A stretch of 64,000 nucleotides of DNA from JAJZNI01 sp035624785 (GCA_035624785.1 DASPQV010000042.1:3004-67003), one strand, 5' to 3'. Shown: positions 1 to 7,997, counted from the first letter of the stretch. Notes: generated from the letters alone by a model not told the origin. Numbers and translations: made by a program.

Positions 1-101
1 GCCAGGAGCCGGAAGGCGAGCAGCAGCAGCAGCGTGAAGAGGAGCTTGCGGCGCAGCTCGGGGATCTGCATCGCCTTGGCGAGCGCCTGGAGCAGGCTCA
101 C
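1..101 (-). CDS. secY: Protein translocase subunit SecY, N-terminal fragment
   Basis: The first 33 codons of SecY, the central channel of the Sec translocon in the cytoplasmic membrane, are visible; the rest lies outside the window. Translation gives MSLLQALAKAMQIPELRRKL followed by the start of the first membrane helix (LLFTLLLLLAFRLL). The family pattern of an amphipathic N-terminus with a 'PELRRKLLFTL' motif running into helix 1 is clear. The start is a GTG whose last two bases are the first two of the rplO TGA stop (GTGA overlap), which fits translational coupling and the usual rplO-secY order of the spc operon. Confidence 0.9.
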   Translation of the reverse strand, partial: MSLLQALAKAMQIPELRRKLLFTLLLLLAFRLL

Positions 102-595
102 GTCTCCCGGCTCTCCTCCGCGGGCGTCTGGGTGGGTGCTGCCGGAGCCGCCTCGAGCAGCTCCAGCTTGCCGCCGGCCGCCTCCACGGCGCGCTGCGCG
201 GCCGCCGAGGCCCGGTGCACCCGGACGGTGACGGCCACCTTCAGCCGGCCGGCGGCGAGCAGTTTGACCCGGTCCCCAGCGTGGCCCACCAGGCCCCGAT
301 CAGCGAGCGCGGCCCCGTCGACGATCGACCCGCTCGGGAACCGGTTGAGCTTGCCGACGTTGACAGCCGCATAGTCGGCGCCCCAGCGGTTGTGAAACCC
401 ACGGAGCTTGGGCAGCCGCATGGTCAGCTTCATCTGGCCGCCCTCGAAACCGCGCGGGACCTTGGCCCCCTGGCGCGCCCCGGCGCCCTTCTGACCGCGA
501 CCGGAGGTCTTGCCCTGGCCGGCGCCGATGCCCCGGCCGATCCGTTTGCGCGAGCGGCGGCTGCCAGCCGCTCCGCGCAGCTCATCAAGCCTCAT
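98..595 (-). CDS. rplO: Large ribosomal subunit protein uL15
   Basis: A 165-residue L15, a late-assembly 23S rRNA-binding protein of the 50S subunit. The N-terminal glycine/arginine-rich stretch (KRIGRGIGAGQGKTSGRGQKG, residues about 18-38) is the family signature that threads into 23S rRNA, and the globular part follows. The ATG lies inside the end of rpmD (11-base overlap) and the stop overlaps the secY GTG, so it sits in the tightly coupled distal end of the spc-type operon. The last 20 residues are Ala/Pro/Glu-rich and longer than usual. Confidence 0.97.
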   Translation of the reverse strand: MRLDELRGAAGSRRSRKRIGRGIGAGQGKTSGRGQKGAGARQGAKVPRGFEGGQMKLTMRLPKLRGFHNRWGADYAAVNVGKLNRFPSGSIVDGAALADRGLVGHAGDRVKLLAAGRLKVAVTVRVHRASAAAQRAVEAAGGKLELLEAAPAAPTQTPAEESRET

Positions 596-1040
596 GGGGT
601 TCCTCAGTGTCGCTCGGGGCGGGCCGAGAGCGCCTCCGGCCGATCGCCTTCGGCTCGCCGGTCGCCGCCTCGGCGACGGGTTCCGACCCCGACGGGGCGG
701 GCGCCGCCACCGGCGCCACTGGGGGCGCCTCAGGCGGGGCGGCGGGAGCGGGGAGAGACGCCGCTGCCGCGAATGTGACAGTCAGCCGGGCGGTCACCGC
801 CGGGCTGTCCGCGGGAAGGCCGTCGACCGAGACCAGGTGGCGCACCTTGCGGATCATGCCCCGCAGCGCCGGGCTGTCGGGATGGTCGACGGTCTGGTGG
901 AGGCGATGAAGGCCGAGGGCCGCGACGGTGGCCCGCTGGTCACGGGCGTAGCCGATGGCGCTCTTGCGGTAGGTGACCCGGAGCACCGGACCGGTGGCGG
1001 CCGCGGCCGGTGGCGCCGCGGCGGTGATGGGCCCGGTCAC
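585..1040 (-). CDS. rpmD: Large ribosomal subunit protein uL30 with C-terminal extension
   Basis: L30 is normally about 60 residues. The core here is residues 18-90 (LRVTYRKSAIGYARDQRATVAAL through VRHLVSV), preceded by about 17 Ala/Pro residues and followed by an Ala/Pro/Glu-rich tail of about 60 residues, giving 151 in all. The order S5-L30-L15 and the GTGA overlap with the rpsE stop support the call. The start is GTG. The tail is low-complexity and probably disordered (inference). Confidence 0.9.
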   Translation of the reverse strand: MTGPITAAAPPAAAATGPVLRVTYRKSAIGYARDQRATVAALGLHRLHQTVDHPDSPALRGMIRKVRHLVSVDGLPADSPAVTARLTVTFAAAASLPAPAAPPEAPPVAPVAAPAPSGSEPVAEAATGEPKAIGRRRSRPAPSDTEEPHEA

Positions 1041-1624
1041 GCCGGGGCCCCCGCCGGCGCTGCCGCGGCCGGCTCACCCAGGATCCGGGCGGCCCGTTTG
1101 CGACCCACGATGTCCGCGGGCTGGCGGCCCCGCAGCGCCGCCACCTCGGCCAGGGTCCGCATGCTGGCCAGCGCCGCCAGCGTCGCCCGCACCACGTTGA
1201 CCGGGTTGTTGCTGCCCAGCGACTTGGTCAGGATGTCGTGGATGCCCGCCGCCTCGACCACGGCCCGCATCGCGCCACCGGAGATCACGCCGGTGCCGGG
1301 GACGGCCGGACGGAGCAGCACGCGGGCGGCGCCCAGCTTGTAGCGGACGTCGTGGGGGATGGTCCGCCCCACCAGGGGCACGGCGATCATGTGCTTCTTG
1401 GCGTCCTCGACCCCCTTGCGGATGGCGTCGGGGACCTCGCCGGCCTTGCCCAGGCCGGTGCCCACCCGGCCCTGCCCGTCGCCGACCACGACCAGGGCGC
1501 TGAAGGAGAAGCGACGACCGCCCTTGACCACCTTGGCCACCCGGTTCAGCGAGACGATCTTCTCGATGAGCTCCGAGCCGCGCTCGCCGCCCCGGTCGTC
1601 GCGCCGATCCATCCGCACTGCCAT
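1037..1624 (-). CDS. rpsE: Small ribosomal subunit protein uS5
   Basis: A 195-residue S5, a 30S protein at the mRNA entry channel involved in decoding accuracy. The N-terminal S5 double-stranded RNA-binding domain (ELIEKIVSLNRVAKVVKGGRRFSFSALVVVG, about residues 18-48) and the C-terminal domain (PGTGVISGGAMRAVVEAAGIHDILTKSLGS) are intact. I chose the ATG at 1624. A GTG one codon upstream is equally possible: an AGGAG motif lies 8 bases before the ATG and 5 before the GTG. The stop is overlapped by the rpmD start. Confidence 0.97.
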   Translation of the reverse strand: MAVRMDRRDDRGGERGSELIEKIVSLNRVAKVVKGGRRFSFSALVVVGDGQGRVGTGLGKAGEVPDAIRKGVEDAKKHMIAVPLVGRTIPHDVRYKLGAARVLLRPAVPGTGVISGGAMRAVVEAAGIHDILTKSLGSNNPVNVVRATLAALASMRTLAEVAALRGRQPADIVGRKRAARILGEPAAAAPAGAPA

Positions 1625-1635
1625 CACTCAGGCTC

Positions 1636-2007
1636 CTAGAACTCCAGACCGGCTTTTCGGGCCGCCTCGGCGAGGGCGGCGACCCGGCCGTGGTAGAGGT
1701 ACCCGCCACGGTCGAAGACGACCCTCGACATCCCCTTCTCGATGAGGCGCGAGGCGACCGTCTCGCCCACCACCGCGGCGGCCTGGGCGGTGGCCCGGCT
1801 GCCCGAGATCCTCTCGGCGACCGCCGGCTCCAGGGTCGATGCCGCCGCCACGGTGCGGCCGCTGCCGTCGTCGATCACCTGCACGCTGATGTGCCGGAGG
1901 CTGCGGTGAACGCAGAGCCGGGGACGGGTGGCGGTGCCCTCGAGGTGCTGGCGGACCCGGCGGTGGCGGCGGACCCGGGCGGCCTCGCGATCATGCCTGC
2001 TGTACAT
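1636..2007 (-). CDS. rplR: Large ribosomal subunit protein uL18
   Basis: A 123-residue L18, which binds 5S rRNA and carries it into the central protuberance. The basic N-terminus (REAARVRRHRRVRQHL) and the C-terminal SRVVFDRGGYLYHGRVAALAEAARKAGLEF are strong family signatures. It lies between rplF and rpsE with gaps of 9 and 11 bases, the standard spc order. Confidence 0.97.
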   Translation of the reverse strand: MYSRHDREAARVRRHRRVRQHLEGTATRPRLCVHRSLRHISVQVIDDGSGRTVAAASTLEPAVAERISGSRATAQAAAVVGETVASRLIEKGMSRVVFDRGGYLYHGRVAALAEAARKAGLEF

Positions 2008-2016
2008 CTCAAGTCC

Positions 2017-2568
2017 CTACTTGGTCTTGCCGGCCTTGCCGGACTTGCCGGCCTTGCGGCGGACCCGCTCGCCCCGGTACATGATGCCCTTGCCCTTGTA
2101 CGGCTCCGGCTTGCGAAAGGAGCGGATCTTGGCGGCCACCTGGCCGACCATCTCCTTGTCGGCACCGCTGATCACGATCTGGGTCGGGGCGGGCACCTCG
2201 ATGGTCACCCCCTCGGGGGCCGTGTAGCGGACCGGGTGGGAGAAGCCCAGGGTCAGCACCAGATCCTGGCCCTGCTTGGCGGCGCGGAAGCCCACGCCGA
2301 CCAGCTCGAGGTTGCGGGTGAAGCCGGTGCTTACACCCTCGACCATGTTGGCGATCAGGGTCCGGGTCAGGCCGTGGAGGGAGCGGTGGACCGAGCTGTC
2401 GCTGGGCCGGCGCACCTCGACGACCCCGTCGCCGACCTGCACCGTCATGGCGGGGGGGACGCTGCGCTCCAGCGTGCCGCGTGCGCCCCGCACCGCAACG
2501 TGGGCTCCCGTCGCGGTCACCTGGACGCCAGCGGGCACCGGGATGATGCGTCGACCGATCCTGCTCAT
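2017..2568 (-). CDS. rplF: Large ribosomal subunit protein uL6
   Basis: A 183-residue L6, a two-domain protein near the factor-binding site of the 50S subunit. The start MSRIGRRIIPVPAGV and the C-terminal signature GKGIMYRGERVRRKAGKSGK are typical (EPYKGKGI is the usual L6 C-terminal motif). The length is normal. It is four bases downstream of rpsH and nine upstream of rplR. Confidence 0.98.
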   Translation of the reverse strand: MSRIGRRIIPVPAGVQVTATGAHVAVRGARGTLERSVPPAMTVQVGDGVVEVRRPSDSSVHRSLHGLTRTLIANMVEGVSTGFTRNLELVGVGFRAAKQGQDLVLTLGFSHPVRYTAPEGVTIEVPAPTQIVISGADKEMVGQVAAKIRSFRKPEPYKGKGIMYRGERVRRKAGKSGKAGKTK

Positions 2569-2572
2569 GCGC

Positions 2573-2968
2573 TCACCATACGAAGGCGACGACCTCGCCG
2601 CCGAGACCGAGCCGCTGAGCCCGGTGTCCGGTCATCAGCCCCTGGCTGGTGGAGATCACGGCTATCCCCAGGCCTCCCAGGACCCGGGGGATCTCCGACT
2701 TGCGAGCGTAGACCCTGAGCCCCGGGCGGCTGATCCGGCGCAGGCCGCTCAGCGCCCGGCCGCGAGGGCTGCGGGGCTTGAAGGTGATCGTGATCAGCTG
2801 GTGGGGCGCCTCGCCGGTCAGCTCGCACTCGGCGATGAAGCCCTCCTCCCTGAGCACCTTGGCGATCTCGAGCTTCACGCGGCTGGCCGGGACGCTCACC
2901 GATCGGTGGTTGGCCAGGTTGGCATTGCGGATCCGGGTCAGCATGTCGGCGATGGTGTCGCTGGTCAT
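2573..2968 (-). CDS. rpsH: Small ribosomal subunit protein uS8
   Basis: A 131-residue S8, a primary 16S rRNA binder and, in E. coli, the translational repressor of the spc operon. The start MTSDTIADMLTRIRNANLANH is the classical S8 N-terminus. The open frame continues upstream, but the ATG at 2968 fits the family length and leaves a four-base gap after the rpsZ stop. The C-terminal part has the expected GLGIAVISTSQGLMTG motif; the last residues (GEVVAFVW) match the usual 'GGEVLCYVW' ending. Confidence 0.98.
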   Translation of the reverse strand: MTSDTIADMLTRIRNANLANHRSVSVPASRVKLEIAKVLREEGFIAECELTGEAPHQLITITFKPRSPRGRALSGLRRISRPGLRVYARKSEIPRVLGGLGIAVISTSQGLMTGHRAQRLGLGGEVVAFVW

Positions 2969-2972
2969 GGCC

Positions 2973-3158
2973 TCACCAGGAGCTCTTCTTGACCCCGGGG
3001 ACCTGGCCCGAGCTGGCCAGCCCGCGGAAGCAGATGCGGCACATCCCGAACTTGCGCATGTACGCTCGAGGCCGGCCGCAGACGGCACAGCGGTTGTGCT
3101 TCTGAGTGGAGAAGCGCGCGGGGCGGAGTGCCTTGGCGATCAGAGATTTCTTGGCCAC
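2973..3158 (-). CDS. rpsZ: Small ribosomal subunit protein uS14, zinc-binding type Z
   Basis: A 61-residue S14 of the short zinc-binding type. Cysteine pairs CAVC (about residues 24-27) and CRIC (about 40-43) form the zinc site, with GRPRAYMRKFGMCRICFR between and around them. The start is GTG (MAKKSLIAKALRP), chosen because it gives exactly the usual 61 residues and is preceded by an AGGG motif. Type Z S14 is typical of Gram-positive and related lineages and is one of the lineage markers in this window. Confidence 0.96.
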   Translation of the reverse strand: MAKKSLIAKALRPARFSTQKHNRCAVCGRPRAYMRKFGMCRICFRGLASSGQVPGVKKSSW

Positions 3159-3231
3159 GATGACCCTCGTGCCGGCGCCGTATCGGCGGTTGCCGACGCA
3201 CACCGGTGGTTGAAGTGGGGAGGCGGCCCGC

Positions 3232-3792
3232 TCATGGCCGGAACGGCATCCCAAGCCGGGTGAGCAAGGCGCGACCCTCGTCGTCGCTCTCCGCGCTGGA
3301 GACGATGCACACCTCCAAGCCGCGGAGCTTGTCGATCTTGTCGTAGTCGATCTCCGGGAAGACCAGCTGCTCCCGCATGCCCAGGGTGTAGTTGCCGTGG
3401 CCGTCGAAGGCCTTTCCGTCAACCCCCCGGAAATCCCGGATGCGAGGCAGGGCGACGTTGATCAGCTTGTCCAGGAAGTACCACATCCGATCGCGGCGGA
3501 GGGTGACCTTGACCCCGATGGGCATGCCCGCCCGGAGCTTGAACGCGGCCACCGACTTGCGGGCCCGGATGACGATCGGCGCCTGCCCGGTGATGCTCCT
3601 GACGTCAGCCACGGCGGCGTCGATGGCGCGGTTGTTCTGGATGGCCTCCCCGAGACCGATGTTGACCACCACCTTGACCAGCCGGGGAACCTGCATGGCG
3701 TTGGTGTAGCGGAACTCTCGGACCAGCTCGGGAACCACCCGCTCCTGGTAGTGGCGGCGGAGCCGAGGCAGCTCGGCGATTGCGACAGCCAT
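3232..3792 (-). CDS. rplE: Large ribosomal subunit protein uL5
   Basis: A 186-residue L5, a 5S rRNA-binding protein that contacts the P-site tRNA. Signatures include VPRLVKVVVNIGLGEA, KSVAAFKLRAGMPIGVKVTLR and FPEIDYDKIDKLRGLEVCIVSSAESDDEGRALLTRLGMPF at the C-terminus. The open frame runs further upstream, but ATG at 3792 forms a TGATG overlap with the rplX stop and fits the family length. A 73-base gap separates it from rpsZ. Confidence 0.97.
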   Translation of the reverse strand: MAVAIAELPRLRRHYQERVVPELVREFRYTNAMQVPRLVKVVVNIGLGEAIQNNRAIDAAVADVRSITGQAPIVIRARKSVAAFKLRAGMPIGVKVTLRRDRMWYFLDKLINVALPRIRDFRGVDGKAFDGHGNYTLGMREQLVFPEIDYDKIDKLRGLEVCIVSSAESDDEGRALLTRLGMPFRP

Positions 3793-4220
3793 CAGGCGGT
3801 GGCCCTCTCGTAGCGCTCGCCGCACTTGCGGCAGATCATCACCCGGCGTCCGTCTTCGGCGATCTCGTGGCGGATCCGGGTGGCCTTGTCACAGCGGTTG
3901 CAGACGAGCTGCACGTTGCTGTACGGGATCGGGCCGTTGAAGTCGACGATGCCACCCTGCACGTTGTTGGCCACCCGCGCCTTGGTGTGCCGCTTCATCA
4001 GGTTGACGCCCTGGACCACGATCCTCTGCCGCTCCAGGATGACCCGTTCCACGGTGCCCCGCTTGCCGCGATCCTTGCCCGCGATGACCTCGACGGTGTC
4101 ACCGGCGCGGATGTCCAGGGGGTGGGCGCGGCCACCCGCCCAGCCCACGTGGCGGAGCGCCATGGTGCGGGCGCGGGAGATCTCGGCGCGCCGCTTGGCG
4201 GCGGTCCCCTGGAAGCTCAT
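3792..4220 (-). CDS. rplX: Large ribosomal subunit protein uL24 with N-terminal extension
   Basis: A 142-residue L24, an assembly initiator that lies at the exit of the nascent-peptide tunnel. The KOW core is residues 36-75 (DIRAGDTVEVIAGKDRGKRGTVERV), and the C-terminal part has a CNRC...CRKC zinc ribbon. About 30 residues precede the usual start. The extension seems real: the ATG follows the rplN stop immediately and has a GGAGGTG Shine-Dalgarno inside the rplN end. An internal ATG at residue 20 is the alternative. Confidence 0.95.
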   Translation of the reverse strand: MSFQGTAAKRRAEISRARTMALRHVGWAGGRAHPLDIRAGDTVEVIAGKDRGKRGTVERVILERQRIVVQGVNLMKRHTKARVANNVQGGIVDFNGPIPYSNVQLVCNRCDKATRIRHEIAEDGRRVMICRKCGERYERATA

Positions 4221-4589
4221 CTAGAGCACCTCCGGGGCGAGGGAGACGATCTTCATGAAGTTGCGCTCCCTCAGCTCGCGGGCCACCGGGCCGAAGATCC
4301 GGGTGCCCCGCGGATTGTTCTGGGGGTTGATGAGCACCGCGGCGTTCTCGTCGAAGCGGATCTGGCTGCCGTCGGCGCGGTGGAAGGGCTGGACGGTGCG
4401 GACGATGACGGCCCGGACCACGTCGCCCTTCTTCACCTGGGCATTGGGTTGGGCGACCTTGACGGTGCCGACGATGATGTCGCCGACCGACCCGTACTTG
4501 CGATAGCCGCCACCCAGCACGCGGATGCAGAGCAGCTCTCGGGCGCCGCTGTTGTCCGCCACCTTGAGGACGGTCTCCTGCTGGATCAC
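4221..4589 (-). CDS. rplN: Large ribosomal subunit protein uL14
   Basis: A 122-residue L14, a beta-barrel protein at the subunit interface. MIQQETVLKVADNSGARELLCIRVLGG and the C-terminal GTRIFGPVARELRERNFMKIVSLAPEVL are diagnostic and the length is standard. The start is GTG. It is one base from rpsQ and directly abuts rplX. Confidence 0.98.
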   Translation of the reverse strand: MIQQETVLKVADNSGARELLCIRVLGGGYRKYGSVGDIIVGTVKVAQPNAQVKKGDVVRAVIVRTVQPFHRADGSQIRFDENAAVLINPQNNPRGTRIFGPVARELRERNFMKIVSLAPEVL

Positions 4590-4590
4590 G

Positions 4591-4872
4591 TCACTTCGCC
4601 TTCTCGATGATGTCGGCCACCCGCCACCGCTTCTCCCGGGAGATCGGACGGGTCTCGGTGATCCGAACCCGGTCGCCCACCGCGCAGCGCCCCTCCTCGT
4701 CGTGGACCTTGAACCGCCGGTTGTGGGTGACCACCTTCTTGTAGAGGGGGTGGGGCTTCTTCTCCTGGACGAGCACCACCACCGTCTTCTCCATCTTGTC
4801 GCTGACCACGACCCCCTCCCGCTCCTTGCGGCGGCCCCGCGGCAGGGCGGTGGGCGCCATCTGCTCGGTCAT
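4591..4872 (-). CDS. rpsQ: Small ribosomal subunit protein uS17
   Basis: A 93-residue S17 with the OB-fold core GVVVSDKMEKTVVVLVQEKKPHPLYKKVV and the ETRPISREKRWRVADIIEKAK ending. It binds the 5' domain of 16S rRNA. Its ATG overlaps the rpmC TGA stop (ATGA). Confidence 0.97.
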   Translation of the reverse strand: MTEQMAPTALPRGRRKEREGVVVSDKMEKTVVVLVQEKKPHPLYKKVVTHNRRFKVHDEEGRCAVGDRVRITETRPISREKRWRVADIIEKAK

Positions 4873-5429
4873 CGGTCACTCTCCTCGCCCGGCTCCGGCT
4901 CGGCCTCGTCGACGTCCAGCTCAGCCGGGGGTGCGCTCTCGACCTCGCCGACGTCCTCCGCCTCCTCGGCCAGCTCGTCGACCTCGGCGGGAAGGTCACC
5001 GGCCTCCGACGCGGCGGCGTCCTGGGGAGCGGCCTCCACATCGCCCGCCATCTCGAGCCCTTCGGGCTCGTTCTCCTCCACCGGCTCCGCGGCTACGAGC
5101 TCGCCCGGTTCCGCGCTCTCCGAGGCGGCGGCACGCCGGAAGGAAAGCCGGCGGCGACGAGCCTCGGCGGGCCTCTCCTCGGTCCGCTCCACGGCCTCCA
5201 GCTCGGCGTCGCTGACCAGGTGGTGACCGCGCACCAGCTCGATCTGAACGGTCATGGTGCGGGCGATCTCCCGCCTGATCTCGCGGATCTGACGGTGGTT
5301 CTCCACCTGCCCCGCGGTCTGCTGGAAGCGAACCTCGAAGAGGCGGCGCCGCTGCTCGCTGAGATGCTGGTCCAGCTCCTCGGCGTTCATCACGCGCAGC
5401 GCGTGGATGGCCTCGACCTGCTTGCTCAC
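4869..5429 (-). CDS. rpmC: Large ribosomal subunit protein uL29 with long acidic C-terminal tail
   Basis: The L29 core is residues 8-65 (VEAIHALRVMNAEELDQHLSEQ, then RRRLFEVRFQQTAGQVEN and IREIRREIARTMTV). L29 is usually about 65 residues; this protein has 186. After a short basic stretch (ARRRRLSFRR) the extra part is Glu/Ala/Pro-rich and strongly acidic, ending PEPGEESDR. The start is GTG in a GTGA overlap with the rplP stop, and the position between rplP and rpsQ is canonical. L29 lies at the tunnel exit beside L23, so the tail would probably project there (inference). No frameshift is needed to explain it. Confidence 0.92.
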   Translation of the reverse strand: MSKQVEAIHALRVMNAEELDQHLSEQRRRLFEVRFQQTAGQVENHRQIREIRREIARTMTVQIELVRGHHLVSDAELEAVERTEERPAEARRRRLSFRRAAASESAEPGELVAAEPVEENEPEGLEMAGDVEAAPQDAAASEAGDLPAEVDELAEEAEDVGEVESAPPAELDVDEAEPEPGEESDR

Positions 5430-5884
5430 GCGCTCGCCTCCGCTCCGGCACCCGCCACTTCGACCTCGGCTCCGGGCTCGTGCCGGGAGACGAAGCGCGT
5501 CGAGATCGGCAGCTTGTGGCCGGCGAGGCGCATCGCCTCCCGGGCCACCTCCTCGGTGACGCCGGCCATCTCGAACAGCACCAGGCCGGGCCGGACCACC
5601 GCGGCCCACCCCTCCGGCTGACCCTTGCCCGATCCCATCCGGGTCTCGGCCGGCTTCTTGGTGTAGGCGTGGTCGGGGAAGACGCGGATCCAGATCTGGC
5701 CGCCGCGGCGGACATGCCTGGTCATGGCGCGCCGGGCCGCCTCGATCTGCCGGTTGGTCATCCAGCAGGGCTCGAGCGCCTGCAGGCCATAGTTGCCGAA
5801 GCTGAGCACGTTGCCCCGTTGGGCGGCGCCGGTGCGGCGTCCTCGGTGCAGCTTGCGGTACTTGGTCCGCTTCGGCATCAGCAC
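5426..5884 (-). CDS. rplP: Large ribosomal subunit protein uL16
   Basis: L16 of 152 residues, which contributes to the A-site tRNA pocket of the 50S subunit. MPKRTKYRKLHRGRRTGAAQRGN, the WIRVFPDHAYTKKPAETRMGSGKG block and the RLAGHKLPISTRFVSR ending are all family hallmarks. A GTG two codons before MPKR is preferred because GGAGG lies 7 bases upstream. The last 18 residues (EVEVAGAGAEASA region) are an Ala/Glu addition, a mild version of the tails on its neighbours. Confidence 0.97.
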   Translation of the reverse strand: MLMPKRTKYRKLHRGRRTGAAQRGNVLSFGNYGLQALEPCWMTNRQIEAARRAMTRHVRRGGQIWIRVFPDHAYTKKPAETRMGSGKGQPEGWAAVVRPGLVLFEMAGVTEEVAREAMRLAGHKLPISTRFVSRHEPGAEVEVAGAGAEASA

Positions 5885-5886
5885 CG

Positions 5887-6972
5887 TCAGTCCTCCTCAG
5901 CCTCGGGGCTGGGCCGATCGCTCCCGCTCGAAGGGGGCTTCTTCGCGGCCGGGGCGCGCCGGCGGGCGGCTGGCTTCTTGGCCGGCAGCTTCTCGACTCG
6001 CTCGCCCTCGAGACCAGGTCCGGCGATCTCGCTCATCTCGTCCTCAGGCTCGGCCGCCTCGAGCTCGGAGGGCTCGGCCCCAACCGCCTCGGCTTCGCCG
6101 GCCTCGACCTCGGCAACACCCGCCACCTCCTCGACCTCGGGCTCGGCCACGGCGGCCTCCACCTCACGTGGCTCTGCCGGTTGGGGAGCCGGACGCACCG
6201 GACGAGCTGGAAGCGCCACCTCCGGGTGACCATGGGCCGGCGTTGCGGCCGCACGAGCCGGTCTCTCGGCCGCCCCGCCCCGAGCCATCTCGCCAGGCTC
6301 GGCGATCTCACGGCCCGGTCCACCGATCATCACCGGCTCGCCGGTGGCGGTGACGTAGTCGCCCTTGTAGATCCAGCAGGTGACACCGATGCGGCCGAAG
6401 GTGGTGCGTGCCTCCGCCTGCCCGTAGTCGATGTTGGCCCGGAGAGTGTGGAGCGGCACGCGGCCGTCCCGATCCCACTCGCGGCGGGACATCTCGGCCC
6501 CACCGAGGCGCCCGCTCACCTCCAGCTTCACCCCCTTGGCGCCCGCCCGCATGGTGCGCATCACGGTCTGCTTGAGGGCGCGCCGGAAGGCGATCCGCTT
6601 CTCCAGCTGCGAGGCGACGTTCTCGGCGACCAGCTTGGCGTCGAGCTCCGGCGTCTTGATCTCGTGGATGGTCACCCGGACCTTCTTGCCGCTGATCCGC
6701 TCCAGCTCGTCGCGCAGCGCGTCCACCGACGCTCCCTGCTTGCCGATGACGATCCCCGGCTTGGCGGTCTGGATGATGACGGTCAACTGGTTGGCGCTGC
6801 GCTCGGTCTCGATGCGCGCCACCCCGGCGTTGCGAAGGCGGCTGCCGATCAGCTTGCGCATCGCCAGGTCTTCATGGAGCAGCTTGGTGTAGTCGCGATC
6901 CGCGTACCACCGCGAGTCCCATTGGCGGTAGACACCGAGACGGAAACCGATCGGGTTGACCTTCTGTCCCAT
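5887..6972 (-). CDS. rpsC: Small ribosomal subunit protein uS3 with about 140-residue C-terminal extension
   Basis: Residues 1-215 are a normal S3: MGQKVNPIGFRLGVYRQWDS, the KH domain (IVIGKQGASVDALRDELERISGKKVRV) and the C-terminal domain with RLGGAEMSRREWDRDGRVPLHTLRANIDYG. S3 lies at the mRNA entry channel and takes part in helicase activity there. About 140 further residues follow: an Ala/Pro/Glu-rich acidic part (VEAAVAEPEVEEVAGVAEVE type) and then a basic KKPAARRRAPAAKKP segment. S3 is usually 210-240 residues. Its ATG overlaps the rplV stop (TGATG). Confidence 0.95.
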   Translation of the reverse strand: MGQKVNPIGFRLGVYRQWDSRWYADRDYTKLLHEDLAMRKLIGSRLRNAGVARIETERSANQLTVIIQTAKPGIVIGKQGASVDALRDELERISGKKVRVTIHEIKTPELDAKLVAENVASQLEKRIAFRRALKQTVMRTMRAGAKGVKLEVSGRLGGAEMSRREWDRDGRVPLHTLRANIDYGQAEARTTFGRIGVTCWIYKGDYVTATGEPVMIGGPGREIAEPGEMARGGAAERPARAAATPAHGHPEVALPARPVRPAPQPAEPREVEAAVAEPEVEEVAGVAEVEAGEAEAVGAEPSELEAAEPEDEMSEIAGPGLEGERVEKLPAKKPAARRRAPAAKKPPSSGSDRPSPEAEED

Positions 6973-7712
6973 CAGTCCTGGTCCTCGTCCTCTATCTCGC
7001 CGTCGTCACCGTACTCATCGTCCTCGTCATCGCCGAGCTCGCCCGCCTCGCCGTCCTCGGCGTCGGCCAGGTCGCCGAGCTCGTCCTCCTCCCCCTCGCC
7101 AGCCTCGTCCTCAGCCTCCTCCTCGGTCTGCCCCGCGAAGCCAGCCTCGGCACCCGTCCCGGCACCCTCGCCCCAGGCGCTCTCCACCTCGGCCGCGGGC
7201 AGGGCCGCCTCCGCCTCCGCGGCGGGCGCGGCCTCCGCCTGGGCGGCCGCGGCGGCGGCCTCCTGGGCGCGCCGAACCTGGGCCGGGCGACGCCGCCGGG
7301 TCGCCGCCGGACGGGTGGAGGGCCGCGCCGGGCGTCCCGGCATGGCGATCAGCGAACGGCGTCGCCGGTTGGGCTCTGGCTCCTCGTCGGTGACGTAGCA
7401 GCGCAGATGGCTCATCCGCTTGAAGACGCTGCCGGCCATCCCCCGGGGTTTGGCGATGTAGCGCTTGATGATCCCGGCGGGCTCCACCTCGAGGCGGTCG
7501 ACGCGGAGCGACGAGGTCTCCAGGTTGTAGTTGTGCTCGGCGTTGGCGACCGCCGACTTGATCACCTTGGCCACCTCGCGGGCGCCGTGCCGCGGCGTGA
7601 AGTTGAGCAGGGTGAGGGCCTCGGCGACGGGCAGGCCGACGACGCTCTCGGCCACCACGCGCGCCTTGCGCGAGGTGATCCTCACGTCCCTGGCGGTGGC
7701 TACCACTCTCAC
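6972..7712 (-). CDS. rplV: Large ribosomal subunit protein uL22 with about 130-residue acidic C-terminal extension
   Basis: Residues 1-113 form a complete L22, including the tunnel-lining hairpin and the ending KRYIAKPRGMAGSVFKRMSHLR. L22 is normally about 110-120 residues. Here a basic linker (RPARPSTRPAATRRRRPAQV) and then an Ala/Glu/Asp tail follow, ending in an almost entirely acidic stretch (EDDEYGDDGEIEDEDQD). The start is GTG in a GTGA overlap with rpsS. The reading frame is continuous and the downstream gene overlaps the real stop, so the tail belongs to the protein. Confidence 0.93.
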   Translation of the reverse strand: MRVVATARDVRITSRKARVVAESVVGLPVAEALTLLNFTPRHGAREVAKVIKSAVANAEHNYNLETSSLRVDRLEVEPAGIIKRYIAKPRGMAGSVFKRMSHLRCYVTDEEPEPNRRRRSLIAMPGRPARPSTRPAATRRRRPAQVRRAQEAAAAAAQAEAAPAAEAEAALPAAEVESAWGEGAGTGAEAGFAGQTEEEAEDEAGEGEEDELGDLADAEDGEAGELGDDEDDEYGDDGEIEDEDQD

Positions 7713-7993
7713 TTCAGCGCGGTGCTCCGCTCGGTGTGATGGCCATGGCCGCGGTAGCGACGGGTGGCCGCGAACTCACCCAGCTTGTGCCCGACCATCG
7801 CCTCGGTGATGAACACCGGGTTGTGCTTGCGGCCGTCGTGCACGGCGATGGTGTGGCCGACCATCTCCGGGAAGATGTCGCTGCGCCGCGACCAGGTCCG
7901 GATGACCCGCTTCTCACGGCTCTGGTTCAGCCTCTGGACCTTGGCGAGCAGGTGCTCGTCGCAGAACGGTCCCTTCTTCAGAGAACGGCTCAT
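7709..7993 (-). CDS. rpsS: Small ribosomal subunit protein uS19
   Basis: A 94-residue S19 in the head of the 30S subunit. MSRSLKKGPFCDEHLLAKV, RTWSRRSDIFPEMVGHTIAVHDGRKHNPVFITEAMVGHKLGEFAATR and the YRGHG ending are unmistakable. Normal length; four bases downstream of rplB. Confidence 0.98.
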   Translation of the reverse strand: MSRSLKKGPFCDEHLLAKVQRLNQSREKRVIRTWSRRSDIFPEMVGHTIAVHDGRKHNPVFITEAMVGHKLGEFAATRRYRGHGHHTERSTALK

Positions 7994-7997
7994 GGCC

